Numbered from the stretch's first letter, positions 25,775-33,937 are shown. The stretch: 64,000 nt of DNA from Cyclobacterium jeungdonense (GCF_010994275.1 NZ_WMCD01000012.1:1-64000), one strand, 5' to 3'. Program-made: numbers and translations. Notes: generated from the sequence alone by a model not told the origin.

Positions 25775-26515
25775 TTACTTTAACTCCAATTGATGTACCT
25801 TTGTCTCATAAGCAATCGATCTGGGAAACAATATATTATTCTCCAAATGGATGTGCCTATGCAAATCACTCTCAAATTCTTCTAACAACGAATAAGTGAC
25901 CTTATAGGTATTGCAGGCATCGGCAGGAGGATTATAATTATTAGTCAGCTCAGCTATTTTTTCAAACCGATCTCCTTCTGCCTCATGCTCCTCCATCATC
26001 ATGTTGATCGGCAGTTTCACTGACCTGAAATTTGAGGCCTTTACAGTGCTGGTGCCAATGGGTTTTTTTACCATTTTTCTAAGGTATGGGAATAAAATCA
26101 ATTCCTCTTTTTTCATATGTGTGGTGAGTTCACCTGCACCTGCACTGAACAACCGGGTAATTTCGAAAAGCTCAGGATGTGCTTCCCCATGTACCTTACA
26201 AAGTTTGTTAAGGTATTGTAATAAGAGGGGAATCCTTTCCTCTATGTACCGGTGATGTTTCTTCTCAATATAATCTGCCAATAAATCCAAAGGCCAGAAA
26301 TTGTAATCATGGCTATCGTCAGAAGAATTGTACAACAAATTATCCAACGCTACCTTTACTTCAGAAACATCGATCCTCTTTTTTTCACAAGCTTCCTCGA
26401 TTGTGCGGTTGCCCTTGCAGCAGAAATCAATACCAAATGATTCAAACACCGTGGCAGCTCTAAAATCCTTGGCAACCAACTCCCCGATTGTAATTTTTTG
26501 TGCAGTTTCCATCAT
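25775..26515 (-). CDS. ric: iron-sulfur cluster repair di-iron protein (Ric/YtfE/ScdA)
   Basis: A 246-aa protein with an N-terminal ScdA domain carrying the FGIDFCCKGNRT motif (Cys pair near residues 32-33) and a C-terminal hemerythrin-like four-helix domain. Candidate iron ligands are His in KKHHRYIEERI, HGEAHPELF, THMKKEE, EEHEAEGDRF and DLHRHIHLENNILFP. It repairs Fe-S clusters damaged by NO or peroxide in the cytoplasm. It is convergent with nad genes and downstream of the trHb cluster. A 40-bp near-perfect palindrome at 26646-26685 holds its candidate promoter. Confidence 0.93.
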   Translation of the reverse strand: MMETAQKITIGELVAKDFRAATVFESFGIDFCCKGNRTIEEACEKKRIDVSEVKVALDNLLYNSSDDSHDYNFWPLDLLADYIEKKHHRYIEERIPLLLQYLNKLCKVHGEAHPELFEITRLFSAGAGELTTHMKKEELILFPYLRKMVKKPIGTSTVKASNFRSVKLPINMMMEEHEAEGDRFEKIAELTNNYNPPADACNTYKVTYSLLEEFESDLHRHIHLENNILFPRSIAYETKVHQLELK

Positions 26516-26645
26516 CTAATTCTATTGTTGTTTCTATGGATACTTTAATATATTAATACCCTAAAAACTTTTAATAAATTTTACTGATTTCAGGTATTGG
26601 ATGTTCACAATCTCAAATCCTTTATTTAATAAGACAAAGTTAAGT

Positions 26646-26685
26646 ATAAAATAATAAAAGACAAATTTATCTTTTATTATTTTAT
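26646..26685 (-). promoter_or_regulatory. ric promoter/operator: 16-bp arm palindrome around a -7 box
   Basis: Arms of 16 bp are perfectly complementary across CAAATTTA; the minus strand reads GATAAATTTGTC at the centre with TAAATTTG as a -7 element. The same core occurs at nrdD. It is AT-only with no GC stem, so it is not a terminator. A repressor dimer covering the promoter is the natural reading (inference). Confidence 0.65.
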
Positions 26686-26690
26686 CCCAC

Positions 26691-26971
26691 TTATCTGCCC
26701 TTTCTCATCCTGCCCGAGCAGGTTGGACATGCATGGACATCTCCCTCATGAAGCCGTATACCATCTATATGTTCTTTAAAAAAAGCTTTTAAGAGAATGT
26801 CTTTCTTTTGCTGGGTGTTGATTTCAATTTGCCTGTCCTTTACCAGTACCCGGATTTCCCATCATATTCCTGAATCCCCCAGCAAACCGGACATAAACCT
26901 TCAGGAGCTGTGTTTTCTGTTTCCTCTTTGGGTTTATTCACATGATCGATTAATTTATCTATGATATTCAT
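26691..26971 (-). pseudogene. small two-CxxC zinc-ribbon protein with a one-base frameshift
   Basis: The minus strand from ATG 26971 reads NIIDKLIDHVNK, then GLCPVCWGIQEYDGK, and meets a stop soon after. In the next phase it continues RVLVKDRQIEI, then GDVHACPTCSGRMRK to TAA 26691-26693. Adding one A in the AAA at 26855-26857 gives a seamless GKIRVLVKD join and one 90-odd-residue protein with CPVC and CPTC. It resembles small Bacteroidota zinc-ribbon proteins; role unknown. A homopolymer read error is possible, in which case the gene is intact. It lies between ric and the truncated haemoglobin. Confidence 0.65.
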
Positions 26972-27080
26972 GGCTTAACATTTTAAATCGTTTGATTCAG
27001 TTTTATGTACAATAAGCTTTAGATTAATGGTTTAAATATCGACTGTTTGGTCTCCAAACTTTTTAAACTTTCGGTTTTAA

Positions 27081-27476
27081 TCATAAAATCGGCTGAACAG
27101 GGTTATTTTTATAATATTTGATTTTGTTATGAAATAGTTCAGCCATTCTTTCTCCCTGCCATTTGGCCCTATCTGCTCTCTCACCACAAAATTGTTCTTC
27201 GACCGTTTCGAAGAAAAGCTGGACCCAACGGTCAAAATGTTCTTTGTTCACCGCCAACTTTGCGTGTGGAACAAAGGGGCTACCATGGTAGGTGTGTTCG
27301 TCCAATAAAACAGTTTGCCAAAACCGGTACATTTTCTCCAGATGTTCCGACCACCTTTCCTGAATTCTTTCGTTGAAAATATCTTTAAGGAGATCATCAT
27401 TTCGGACTTTTCCATAGAAGTTGTCCACCATTAGCTTAATGTCTTCAATGCTGGTAATTTCTCTTTTATTCTGCAT
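27081..27476 (-). CDS. group III truncated haemoglobin
   Basis: A 131-aa globin with the 2-on-2 fold. FYGKVRNDDLLKDIF forms helices A-B, WSEHLEKMYRFW the C-E region, and the haem-binding HAKLAVNKEHFDRWVQLF the F-helix segment, with the proximal His in KEHFDRW. Such proteins bind O2 and NO and are linked to NO detoxification. It is the last gene of the cbb3 cluster, starting within 1 bp of the end of the gene before it. Confidence 0.9.
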   Translation of the reverse strand: MQNKREITSIEDIKLMVDNFYGKVRNDDLLKDIFNERIQERWSEHLEKMYRFWQTVLLDEHTYHGSPFVPHAKLAVNKEHFDRWVQLFFETVEEQFCGERADRAKWQGERMAELFHNKIKYYKNNPVQPIL

Positions 27477-27898
27477 CAGAAAAAGGATTTATACAGTTCC
27501 GGGTTCCAGAACATGGTGAAATAAAATGCGGCAAAACCGACAAAAGAAATGATAAGGGCCCAAACCCAGGCGGGAATCGCATTTGGGGTCTCTGAGCCCC
27601 TGATCATGAAAAAATCGTTACGCTCGCTTCCATACGAATTCACCGTAATTGGAATTTGTTGGTTGACGACTTCCCCCTCCTTAATTCCGAGAACGGAAAT
27701 ATCCGGTCCGTTTCTTACTTCAAATGGAATTGTTTTAATCCCCTCCTTACCTGAAGTGGATTTGGCTAGGATTGTAAGCGTATGCTTTCCATCCGGGATT
27801 TTCGTCGTGTCCAAAACAAATTTCACAGGGGGCGCAAATTCCGCAAAAGGTTTGGGATCCGAGTCAAGAAATATTTTTACCGTTCTGTTATCTTCCAT
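27476..27898 (-). CDS. membrane-anchored Ig-like accessory protein of the oxidase cluster
   Basis: I take ATG 27898 (140 aa); an earlier start would run back into the preceding gene. The body is a beta-sandwich of about 100 residues (TTKIPDGKHTLTILA resembles extracytoplasmic Ig-like repeats), and a C-terminal membrane helix (PAWVWALIISFVGFAAFYF) ends the chain, so it is tail-anchored. There is no N-terminal signal, which leaves orientation unclear. It sits between the small CxxC membrane protein and the haemoglobin, tightly packed, so an accessory role for the oxidase is inferred. No named family is assigned. Confidence 0.6.
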   Translation of the reverse strand: MEDNRTVKIFLDSDPKPFAEFAPPVKFVLDTTKIPDGKHTLTILAKSTSGKEGIKTIPFEVRNGPDISVLGIKEGEVVNQQIPITVNSYGSERNDFFMIRGSETPNAIPAWVWALIISFVGFAAFYFTMFWNPELYKSFF

Positions 27899-27911
27899 GG
27901 CTTCAACTTTA

Positions 27912-28178
27912 TTATTCCAAGACAATGTTTTTGATATGACCAGGCCTGTTCTCCTTGGGCTTGACGAGATATTTGATACTGAAAAACAAGGTAAAAGCAA
28001 CCAAAACCGCAGCTGACCAGGTGATCAGATAATCTACATTACCCTGGGGCCCTTGTCCGTGGGTAATGTCTTCCAGCATTTTTGGCTGGTTTGATTTACA
28101 GACCTCGCATGCAAAACTTACAGATGCATACATGAAAAGGACAAGGCTGACCAAAATGGTTTTTACTTTTCCCATCAC
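27912..28178 (-). CDS. small membrane protein with a CEVCKSNQP motif, 88 aa
   Basis: A signal peptide (residues 4-23) ends just before CEVC, so the two Cys face the periplasm next to a Lys/Asn/Gln-rich turn. A membrane helix follows at about 50-70 with a charged C-terminal tail. The CxxC could bind metal or act in thiol exchange. It overlaps the previous gene by 4 bp and belongs to the ccoN operon. It may be a copper-delivery or CcoQ/CcoS-type helper, but this is a guess from position. Confidence 0.6.
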   Translation of the reverse strand: MMGKVKTILVSLVLFMYASVSFACEVCKSNQPKMLEDITHGQGPQGNVDYLITWSAAVLVAFTLFFSIKYLVKPKENRPGHIKNIVLE

Positions 28179-28408
28179 TTCCAGAAATTATTTGCCATGG
28201 CAATGGTTTGGAATTCTGTGGCTATTACCTGCGATGAAGCAATCAGCTTTGCAGTATCCTCTGCATAGTCACTTCTGAGTTTTTTACGGGTTTCGCTATC
28301 CGGCTGGATGGCGGCAATTGATTTACGGGCAAGTTTAATGGCCAGTTCGCGGCCTTCCTGAGGGGTACCGGTGATCAATGATTCCAGATAAATTTCTTTT
28401 GTTTCCAT
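28175..28408 (-). CDS. hypothetical small soluble protein in the cbb3 operon, 77 aa
   Basis: A charged, helical protein with no membrane segment, Cys or His cluster (MANNFWK at the end). It starts 8 bp after the ccoO stop and overlaps the following gene by 4 bp, so it is translated with the oxidase genes. I know no family. A regulatory or assembly role is possible but unsupported. Confidence 0.55.
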   Translation of the reverse strand: METKEIYLESLITGTPQEGRELAIKLARKSIAAIQPDSETRKKLRSDYAEDTAKLIASSQVIATEFQTIAMANNFWK

Positions 28409-28416
28409 GATGATTA

Positions 28417-29418
28417 TTATTTAAGTGAATTTACAAATGACCTGATTTCTTTTACCTCGTCAATAGTGACAGCATCGGCAGCATTTCCCCAGCTTGAGCG
28501 TTCATGGTTAACAATCGCCGTAATTTCCTCATCAGAAAGGGTCTCCTGAAAGCCTGCCATTACCCCATATTCTGGTCTGGCATCATAGCCCTCCATGATG
28601 ATTCGGATCAAAGTTTCGGGATTTTCATCATTGACAATGGTGCTTCCGGCTAAGGGAGGAAAGGCTCCCGACAATCCACTCCCATCAGCCTGATGGCAGG
28701 CGGCACAATTATTCATATACAAATTCTCGCCATCCGGAAGCAACTCCTCGCCTGAATCGTCTACAGACTCATTCTCCTTAGAGGAAGGTATGAAGCTGAC
28801 AGAAGAATTTTTAGGCATTTCGGCTTGCTTCAGAGATTGGAGATAGGCCACCAGGTCCAAGGCTTTTTGGGAAGCAACGACCTTTTTCGTGGATGAATTT
28901 AGGAATTCTTGAGGAACAGGAACCAAATGGTCTGTATCCCTTATTTTCGACTCTTCTTTAATGTCAAATAACCAGGGATAGGAAGGCATAATGGATTCCT
29001 TGACTACAATTCTTGGATTATAAAGGTGAAGTAAATGCCAGTCCATTCCGGATTGCCTTTGCCCCACGTTCGTAAGATCGGGACCGGTTCTTTCACTTCC
29101 CAAAAGTGATGGAGATTGCCTCCACAGATCCTGCCTTTGCTTGCTGTAGTAATAATCGGAAGGGATGGAAGGCCGTTTGCCCCAGGTATTGTCCATTTCT
29201 ATATTTCTCACCTGTTGTGTGTGGCATGACATACAGTTTTCCTGTACATAAATGTGCAGGCCTTTTAATTCCTCCTCCGAGAAGGTCTCCATACTAGGGA
29301 GGGGCTGGGTTTGTTGGATCTGAAAGGCAGGTACCAGTGCAACAAAAGTACTCAGCATCAAAAATCCAAATAGCGCTGTGCCCACCAGCAGTTTATGATT
29401 CTTATGAAAATCTAACAT
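28417..29418 (-). CDS. ccoO: cbb3 oxidase subunit II fused to a c-type cytochrome domain (CcoO-CcoP-like)
   Basis: 333 aa. A membrane anchor at residues 10-30 precedes a CcoO domain with its haem site CMSCH (near 62-66), followed by the CcoO-typical TQQVR and GSERTGPDLTNVG. After a linker a second cytochrome c domain carries CAACH near 238-242 and its Met in the VMAGF segment. Subunits O and part of P are therefore one chain. It carries electrons from periplasmic donors to CcoN. The gene lies 11 bp downstream of ccoN. Confidence 0.9.
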   Translation of the reverse strand: MLDFHKNHKLLVGTALFGFLMLSTFVALVPAFQIQQTQPLPSMETFSEEELKGLHIYVQENCMSCHTQQVRNIEMDNTWGKRPSIPSDYYYSKQRQDLWRQSPSLLGSERTGPDLTNVGQRQSGMDWHLLHLYNPRIVVKESIMPSYPWLFDIKEESKIRDTDHLVPVPQEFLNSSTKKVVASQKALDLVAYLQSLKQAEMPKNSSVSFIPSSKENESVDDSGEELLPDGENLYMNNCAACHQADGSGLSGAFPPLAGSTIVNDENPETLIRIIMEGYDARPEYGVMAGFQETLSDEEITAIVNHERSSWGNAADAVTIDEVKEIRSFVNSLK

Positions 29419-29429
29419 TTCAAATTCAG

Positions 29430-31289
29430 TTAAAAGGTGACTGTTTTGTTCTTTGGGTCTGGATAAATTGTTTCCCGATTTTCCATATCTGGCCCATTTA
29501 TTTTTGGATTTAGCATTGGCTTCCTTTGATTTCCTGTCATATAGAAGAAATTATAGGCAAAAAGTAGGTGGGAGATGAACATAAGCGTTCCACCGATAGC
29601 CCTCCAAAGCCAGAAAGGTTGCATCAGGATGACGGATTCAATAAACGGTTTACCTTCTATCCAACTCAGTCCCTTCATGGTTCCCCCAACCATCAGAGAT
29701 ACCATGTAAGCAAACAGGCCAATGAATGCCATCCAGAAATGCATCCCTACCATGATTTGCTTAGGTTCTCTGCCTGTTATTTTAGGAAGAATGGCGTACA
29801 CACAAGCCCAAAGAATAAAGGTGATGATGCCGTACATGGTCATATGGGAATGGGCCACATTAAAATCAGTAAAATGCCATATGAAATTCGTAAACCGAAA
29901 AGCTTGCAGACTTCCCTGAGCGGATCCGACAAAATAAAATACTACTCCAACCAAGAAGAACGGCAGCACATAGCTCTTGGAAATTTCATTCCAACTCCCC
30001 CTCATGGTCATCAGGAAGTTGGTTGTTCCGGCTACTACCGGTATCAGCATACCGGCACTGAATACAATGGCCACCGTCTGTAGCCACCAGGGTAAAGGGC
30101 TAAAAACAAAATGGTGGGTGCCGATGAGTGTATAAAACAACATCTGCGTCCAAAACGCCAAAACGCCAAGCGAATAAGAATAAATCGGCTTGTTAAGAGA
30201 TGATGGAAGGTAATAGTAAATTAGGCCTAAGGTAAAGGTCATAAACCACATGCCCACTCCCTGGTGCATGTAATATCCCTGGATCACGGTCTCTCCCAAA
30301 CCATCCTGATACATGGGTAGATAGCCGATTATAACCAGAATTATGGTCCATCCCAGACCTCCCAACAGGTACCAGTTTGACACGTAGATTTCATCTATTT
30401 TTCGATGGGCCACCGTTTGGTAGAAATTGTAGAACGTCAGGACCATACCAATGGCAAAAAGCAAGGCCACCGGCCAAATATATTCTCTGTATTCACCTCC
30501 GCCGTTGTTAATTCCAGACATTAAAAACAGGGTGCCTATTGCAACACTGCTGTTCATCAACCACCAGGCATACCAAGCAAGTTTATAACTGTATAATTTG
30601 GTATTGGAAGTCCTTGTGATCACAAAATATCCCAATCCGATCATGGCAAGGGATGCCCAACCCCAAAAAACCGCATTGGTATGTACTGGCCTCAACCTTC
30701 CAAAGGAAAGCCAGGAAATAGTATCCATTTCGGGCCATATAAATTTCAACCCCAGGTATTGACCGATTAGCGTGCCGAATACCAGCCAAAAAACAGCCGC
30801 TCCGATATACCAGGTAATCATTTTTTTCAGTTGAAATGGTGTATCAATGGTGATGGGGGACTTTTTCTTTTCATCTACAAGGGGATTGCTAGGCTCATGA
30901 GTTATCGCTGCAACGACACCCCTGCTGTCATCCACTTCCAGATTGCTTCCCAGTTCATCTCCGGACAATCGATAGGAAACTGCTTTCCTGCGTTTTTCCA
31001 AAACGGTGTCAATCTCCGTTTTGTCCATTTCCAGAAGCCGCTCACCGAATTCAATTTTCTTATTTCTCTCAGTCCTGGATTGAAGCTGGGTGAAATAGGC
31101 CGAAGCCTTCACGGTCAGGATGAATATGGCAATGACAAGCACTATTACAATCAGCAAAATAGTGCCTATTATTCCAGGGCTTGCCAGCCAGTTCGAGGTA
31201 TCCGGGTTTGGAGTAGGTTGAGCGAATACAACCTTTGGAAAAAAGGCAAAAATAGCTAATAGGCTGAAATAAAACTTTCTGATATTCAT
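29430..31289 (-). CDS. ccoN: cbb3-type cytochrome c oxidase subunit I with N-terminal extension
   Basis: I start at ATG 31289 (619 aa), not the upstream TTG, because a promoter motif lies at 31294-31305. An N-terminal signal-like segment, a membrane helix and a cytoplasmic linker of about 80 residues precede the 12-helix core. Haem and copper ligands are visible in RPVHTNAVFWGW, YYMHQGVGMWF, LIGTHHFVFSP and FNVAHSHMTMYG. The Tyr six residues before the HH pair (FYTLIGTHH) matches the crosslinked Tyr of C-family oxidases, so O2 reduction is expected rather than NO reduction. The cluster also encodes CcoO, small helpers, a haemoglobin and Ric. Confidence 0.92.
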   Translation of the reverse strand: MNIRKFYFSLLAIFAFFPKVVFAQPTPNPDTSNWLASPGIIGTILLIVIVLVIAIFILTVKASAYFTQLQSRTERNKKIEFGERLLEMDKTEIDTVLEKRRKAVSYRLSGDELGSNLEVDDSRGVVAAITHEPSNPLVDEKKKSPITIDTPFQLKKMITWYIGAAVFWLVFGTLIGQYLGLKFIWPEMDTISWLSFGRLRPVHTNAVFWGWASLAMIGLGYFVITRTSNTKLYSYKLAWYAWWLMNSSVAIGTLFLMSGINNGGGEYREYIWPVALLFAIGMVLTFYNFYQTVAHRKIDEIYVSNWYLLGGLGWTIILVIIGYLPMYQDGLGETVIQGYYMHQGVGMWFMTFTLGLIYYYLPSSLNKPIYSYSLGVLAFWTQMLFYTLIGTHHFVFSPLPWWLQTVAIVFSAGMLIPVVAGTTNFLMTMRGSWNEISKSYVLPFFLVGVVFYFVGSAQGSLQAFRFTNFIWHFTDFNVAHSHMTMYGIITFILWACVYAILPKITGREPKQIMVGMHFWMAFIGLFAYMVSLMVGGTMKGLSWIEGKPFIESVILMQPFWLWRAIGGTLMFISHLLFAYNFFYMTGNQRKPMLNPKINGPDMENRETIYPDPKNKTVTF

Positions 31290-31293
31290 TTTG

Positions 31294-31305
31294 GACAAAA
31301 TTATC
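31294..31305 (-). promoter_or_regulatory. ccoN promoter motif GATAATTTTGTC
   Basis: The minus strand has TAATTTTG, a perfect -7 match, flanked by GA and TC as at nrdD, ric and the Rrf2 gene. It ends only 4 bp before the ccoN ATG at 31289, so the transcript would be nearly leaderless. Confidence 0.55.
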
Positions 31306-31326
31306 GGAAATAAATTGAAATTTTTT

Positions 31327-31761
31327 TTATCTGATCAAAAGGGTCTTGCCTGATTTTAAACCAGTGGCCAATTCAAGAATAGTAGTACTTTCAAGCATCT
31401 CTCTAAGCTCTTCCCTTATTTTGACGAATTTATCGTGCATTGGACAGGGTTGGCTACTGTTACATTCCTTAAGACCAAGGCCACAGCCTATGTAAATATC
31501 CTCACCATCAATTGCGGAAACGATTTCACTGACTTTAATTTCTGCTATCCTTTGTATGCCAATGATAAAACCTCCATACGGTCCTTTTTTTGACTCCAGA
31601 ATTTTCTTTTTAATCAAGGAGGTGAGTATTTTGGCCGTAAACGCTTCAGGAGCATTAATACCTTTGCTCACCTCTCCTATTTTAACCCTTTCACCCTCCA
31701 GCGATCTGGTGGCAATATAAATAATGGCCTTGATGCCGTATTCACAGGACTTGGAAAACAT
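31327..31761 (-). CDS. Rrf2-family Fe-S regulator, NsrR/IscR-like
   Basis: 144 aa. The winged helix at the N-terminus reads SKSCEYGIKAIIYIA, and the wing is KKGPYGGF. Three cysteines in CGLGLKECNSSQPC (C-x6-C-x5-C, residues about 93-106) match the cluster ligands of NsrR and IscR, so it should bind a 2Fe-2S or 4Fe-4S cluster and respond to NO or Fe-S status. It lies directly upstream of ccoN on the same strand and has its own copy of the GATAnnTTTGTC motif (31803-31826), which suggests autoregulation. A role as master repressor of the NO/anaerobic block is inferred. Confidence 0.88.
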   Translation of the reverse strand: MFSKSCEYGIKAIIYIATRSLEGERVKIGEVSKGINAPEAFTAKILTSLIKKKILESKKGPYGGFIIGIQRIAEIKVSEIVSAIDGEDIYIGCGLGLKECNSSQPCPMHDKFVKIREELREMLESTTILELATGLKSGKTLLIR

Positions 31762-31802
31762 GATATTGGTCAGTTATTTTCAACAAATGTAAGCGAAATT
31801 AT

Positions 31803-31826
31803 ATTTACGACAAAGATATCGTTAAT
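31803..31826 (-). promoter_or_regulatory. Rrf2 gene promoter motif with dyad symmetry
   Basis: Arms ATTTACGA and TCGTTAAT (one mismatch in eight) surround an 8-nt core. On the minus strand this reads GATATCTTTGTC with TATCTTTG as the -7 element. It lies 42 bp before the regulator's start, fitting autoregulation. Confidence 0.55.
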
Positions 31827-31976
31827 AAAAACTATAACTCTCAAATGTCGATTCAAACTATCATTTTTAAAAATATCCGGCAAAAACGCTTTTATTTAGA
31901 ATCTCCATTGACAGAAATAATTTGCTTCAAATGTAAATTCTAAGAGAAAAAGTGACTCTTTACCCAGCCAGCCTTC

Positions 31977-32217
31977 TTAGGAAGGGGGTGAATTAAATAA
32001 CCTGTAAATGGTTGCGCCGATTATTGCAGAGATAAAGCTTCCAAAAATTATATTCCTGGGCTGGGCAAGTGGACTGTTGGGAGCTCCAAACAGTAATACC
32101 GACGTTGCTCCAAAAGTACCGATCAGAAATAAAAAATCCTGGCTTTCATTTTTGTTGAATACCATCTGTAATAATCCGATACCACTGAGTGCGAGTAAGG
32201 ACTCAAAATCTAAAAGT
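31977..32217 (-). pseudogene. truncated copy of an HPP-family membrane protein
   Basis: The minus frame reads LLALSGIGLLQ, then SQDFLFLIGTFGATSVLLFG and APNSPLAQPRN, and stops after IGATIYRLFN. It is nearly identical to residues 36-100 of the intact HPP protein at 59823-60443. Both the N-terminus and the part with the HPP motif are missing, so it is a duplication remnant. It lies directly upstream of the nitrate transporters. HPP proteins have been tied to nitrite transport in plants. Confidence 0.8.
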
Positions 32218-32345
32218 TAAATCCAGAATGACCAATACATTTCTCCTATATTTGAATAGCTGCATATACAGATATGAGGAAAAATATTAATGGGATTCAT
32301 TACATGAGTATTAAACACAAAACATGATTAGAATCATCTTTTAAG

Positions 32346-32359
32346 TTGATTGACATTAA
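32346..32359. promoter_or_regulatory. FNR/CRP-like site upstream of narK
   Basis: TTGAT-TGAC-ATTAA differs by one base from the FNR/Dnr consensus TTGAT-N4-ATCAA and lies 58 bp before the transporter start. Just upstream, 32324-32337 has ATGATT-AG-AATCAT, another small dyad. These are candidates for anaerobic or NO control. Confidence 0.4.
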
Positions 32360-32416
32360 GTTTATTTCTTTTAAAAAATAGGTGCTTTGAACAAATTTTA
32401 ACGAATACAGAGGGTT

Positions 32417-33925
32417 ATGAATAAGGAACAACCAACTTTTACTTCTCATAAAATGCTTTTCCTGAATACGCTTGCGTTTACGATTTGCTTCGCAGCCTGG
32501 ATGTTTAATGGAGTGACAGTTACTTTCTTAGTCGATAATGGAGTATATAATTGGGATTCCGTACAAATTGGATGGCTTTTGGGGATTCCGGTATTAACGG
32601 GATCTATTTTTAGGCTGCCATTAGGTATTCTGACCGATAGATTTGGAGGAAAATGGGTATTTGGAGGACTTTTGCTGGTAAGTGCCATTCCCATGTATTT
32701 ATTGCAGTATGCCGATTCATTCCTTGGTTTTGCGTTGTGCAGCTTTGGGTATGGGCTTACGGGAGCAGGTTTTGCTGTTGGTATAGCCTATACATCAATT
32801 TGGTATAACAAAGACTGGCAAGGTCGTGCATTGGGTATCTTTGGTGCGGGCAATGCCGGTGCAGCCATAACTACCCTTCTTGCGCCGACAATTTTACAAA
32901 ATCTGACCAATAATGGAGAGGAAATAGAAAGGTGGAGAATTCTTCCAATAATTTATGCCGTATCTCTTGTAGCGATGGCAATTATTTTCGTCGTCTTTGC
33001 CCAGAATAAGAAACCTGAAACACAACGCACCTTTAAAAAGCTAATGCAGCCTTTGAAAAGCCTGCGGGTATGGCGTTTTGGTCTGTACTACTTTTTAGTT
33101 TTTGGTTGTTTTGTAGCCTTTTCCCAGTGGCTGGTGCCGTATTACGTGAATGTTTATTATTTGCCCCTGGTCACAGCCGGTATATTGGCTGCCGCGTTCA
33201 GCTTCCCTTCAGGAGTAATAAGGGCCTTGGGAGGCTGGATGTCTGACAAGTGGGGTGCTAGAAAAGTAATGTATTGGGTATTGGGTTCCTCGCTGGTAAT
33301 CAGCTTTTTATTGATTTTCCCAAAGATGGAAATATACTCGCCAGGCAATGGGATCATGGCGAAAAAAGCCGGTGAGGTAACAGAAGTAACCGACGAAAAA
33401 ATAGTAGCCGCAGGAGTTGTTTACGAATTGAAGGCTAATAAAGGTGAAGATTTTGAATCACTCGATAGAGACGTGGTTCTTCCCAGGAAAAACGCGTGGC
33501 AGGAACCTGTGGTGAAAGTGGGACAGGAGGTGAAGAAAAAAGAACTATTAGCAAAAGGGGAAACCAAAATATTCTTTCAGGCCAATGTTTGGGTGTTTAC
33601 CGTATTGGTGATCATCCTCGGTAGCGTTTGGGGTGTCGGTAAAGCGGCGGTTTATAAGCACATTCCCGAATATTTTCCAAATGAAGTGGGAGTAGTAGGT
33701 GGAATGGTGGGCGTTTTGGGAGGTCTAGGTGGATTTTTCTGTCCCATTATCTTTGGATATTTACTCGATGGATCGGGATTGTGGACCAGTGCCTGGATGT
33801 TTACACTTATCCTCTCGGCAATATGCCTTTGGTGGATGCACAGAACCATTCAAAAAATGATGTACAGGGAACAACCCAAACTAATGCGCCAGATTGAATC
33901 AAAAAAAGAGGACAAAACTGATTAA
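32417..33925 (+). CDS. narK: NarK-type nitrate/nitrite transporter with a soluble insertion
   Basis: A 502-aa major facilitator protein. Family text includes GIPVLTGSIFRLPLG with the conserved Arg in helix 2, the DRFGGKW loop, and FGYGLTGAGFAVG. It moves nitrate in (or exchanges it for nitrite) across the cytoplasmic membrane. Unusually, about 75 residues (313-390) are inserted between two late helices; VVKVGQEVKKKELLAKG within them looks like a lipoyl/biotinyl-type barrel-sandwich strand pair. A second transporter starts 12 bp later, then the reductase genes, so uptake supplies a cytoplasmic enzyme. Confidence 0.9.
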   Translation: MNKEQPTFTSHKMLFLNTLAFTICFAAWMFNGVTVTFLVDNGVYNWDSVQIGWLLGIPVLTGSIFRLPLGILTDRFGGKWVFGGLLLVSAIPMYLLQYADSFLGFALCSFGYGLTGAGFAVGIAYTSIWYNKDWQGRALGIFGAGNAGAAITTLLAPTILQNLTNNGEEIERWRILPIIYAVSLVAMAIIFVVFAQNKKPETQRTFKKLMQPLKSLRVWRFGLYYFLVFGCFVAFSQWLVPYYVNVYYLPLVTAGILAAAFSFPSGVIRALGGWMSDKWGARKVMYWVLGSSLVISFLLIFPKMEIYSPGNGIMAKKAGEVTEVTDEKIVAAGVVYELKANKGEDFESLDRDVVLPRKNAWQEPVVKVGQEVKKKELLAKGETKIFFQANVWVFTVLVIILGSVWGVGKAAVYKHIPEYFPNEVGVVGGMVGVLGGLGGFFCPIIFGYLLDGSGLWTSAWMFTLILSAICLWWMHRTIQKMMYREQPKLMRQIESKKEDKTD

Positions 33926-33937
33926 ACCAACAATATT

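Noticed and set aside
26646..26685. Palindrome before ric as an intrinsic terminator
   Set aside because: The stem is almost only A-T pairs, and its centre matches the promoter motif seen at three other genes.
29430..31289. CcoN as a nitric oxide reductase variant
   Set aside because: The Tyr aligned with the C-family crosslinked Tyr (FYTLIGTHH) and a CcoO partner point to an oxygen reductase.
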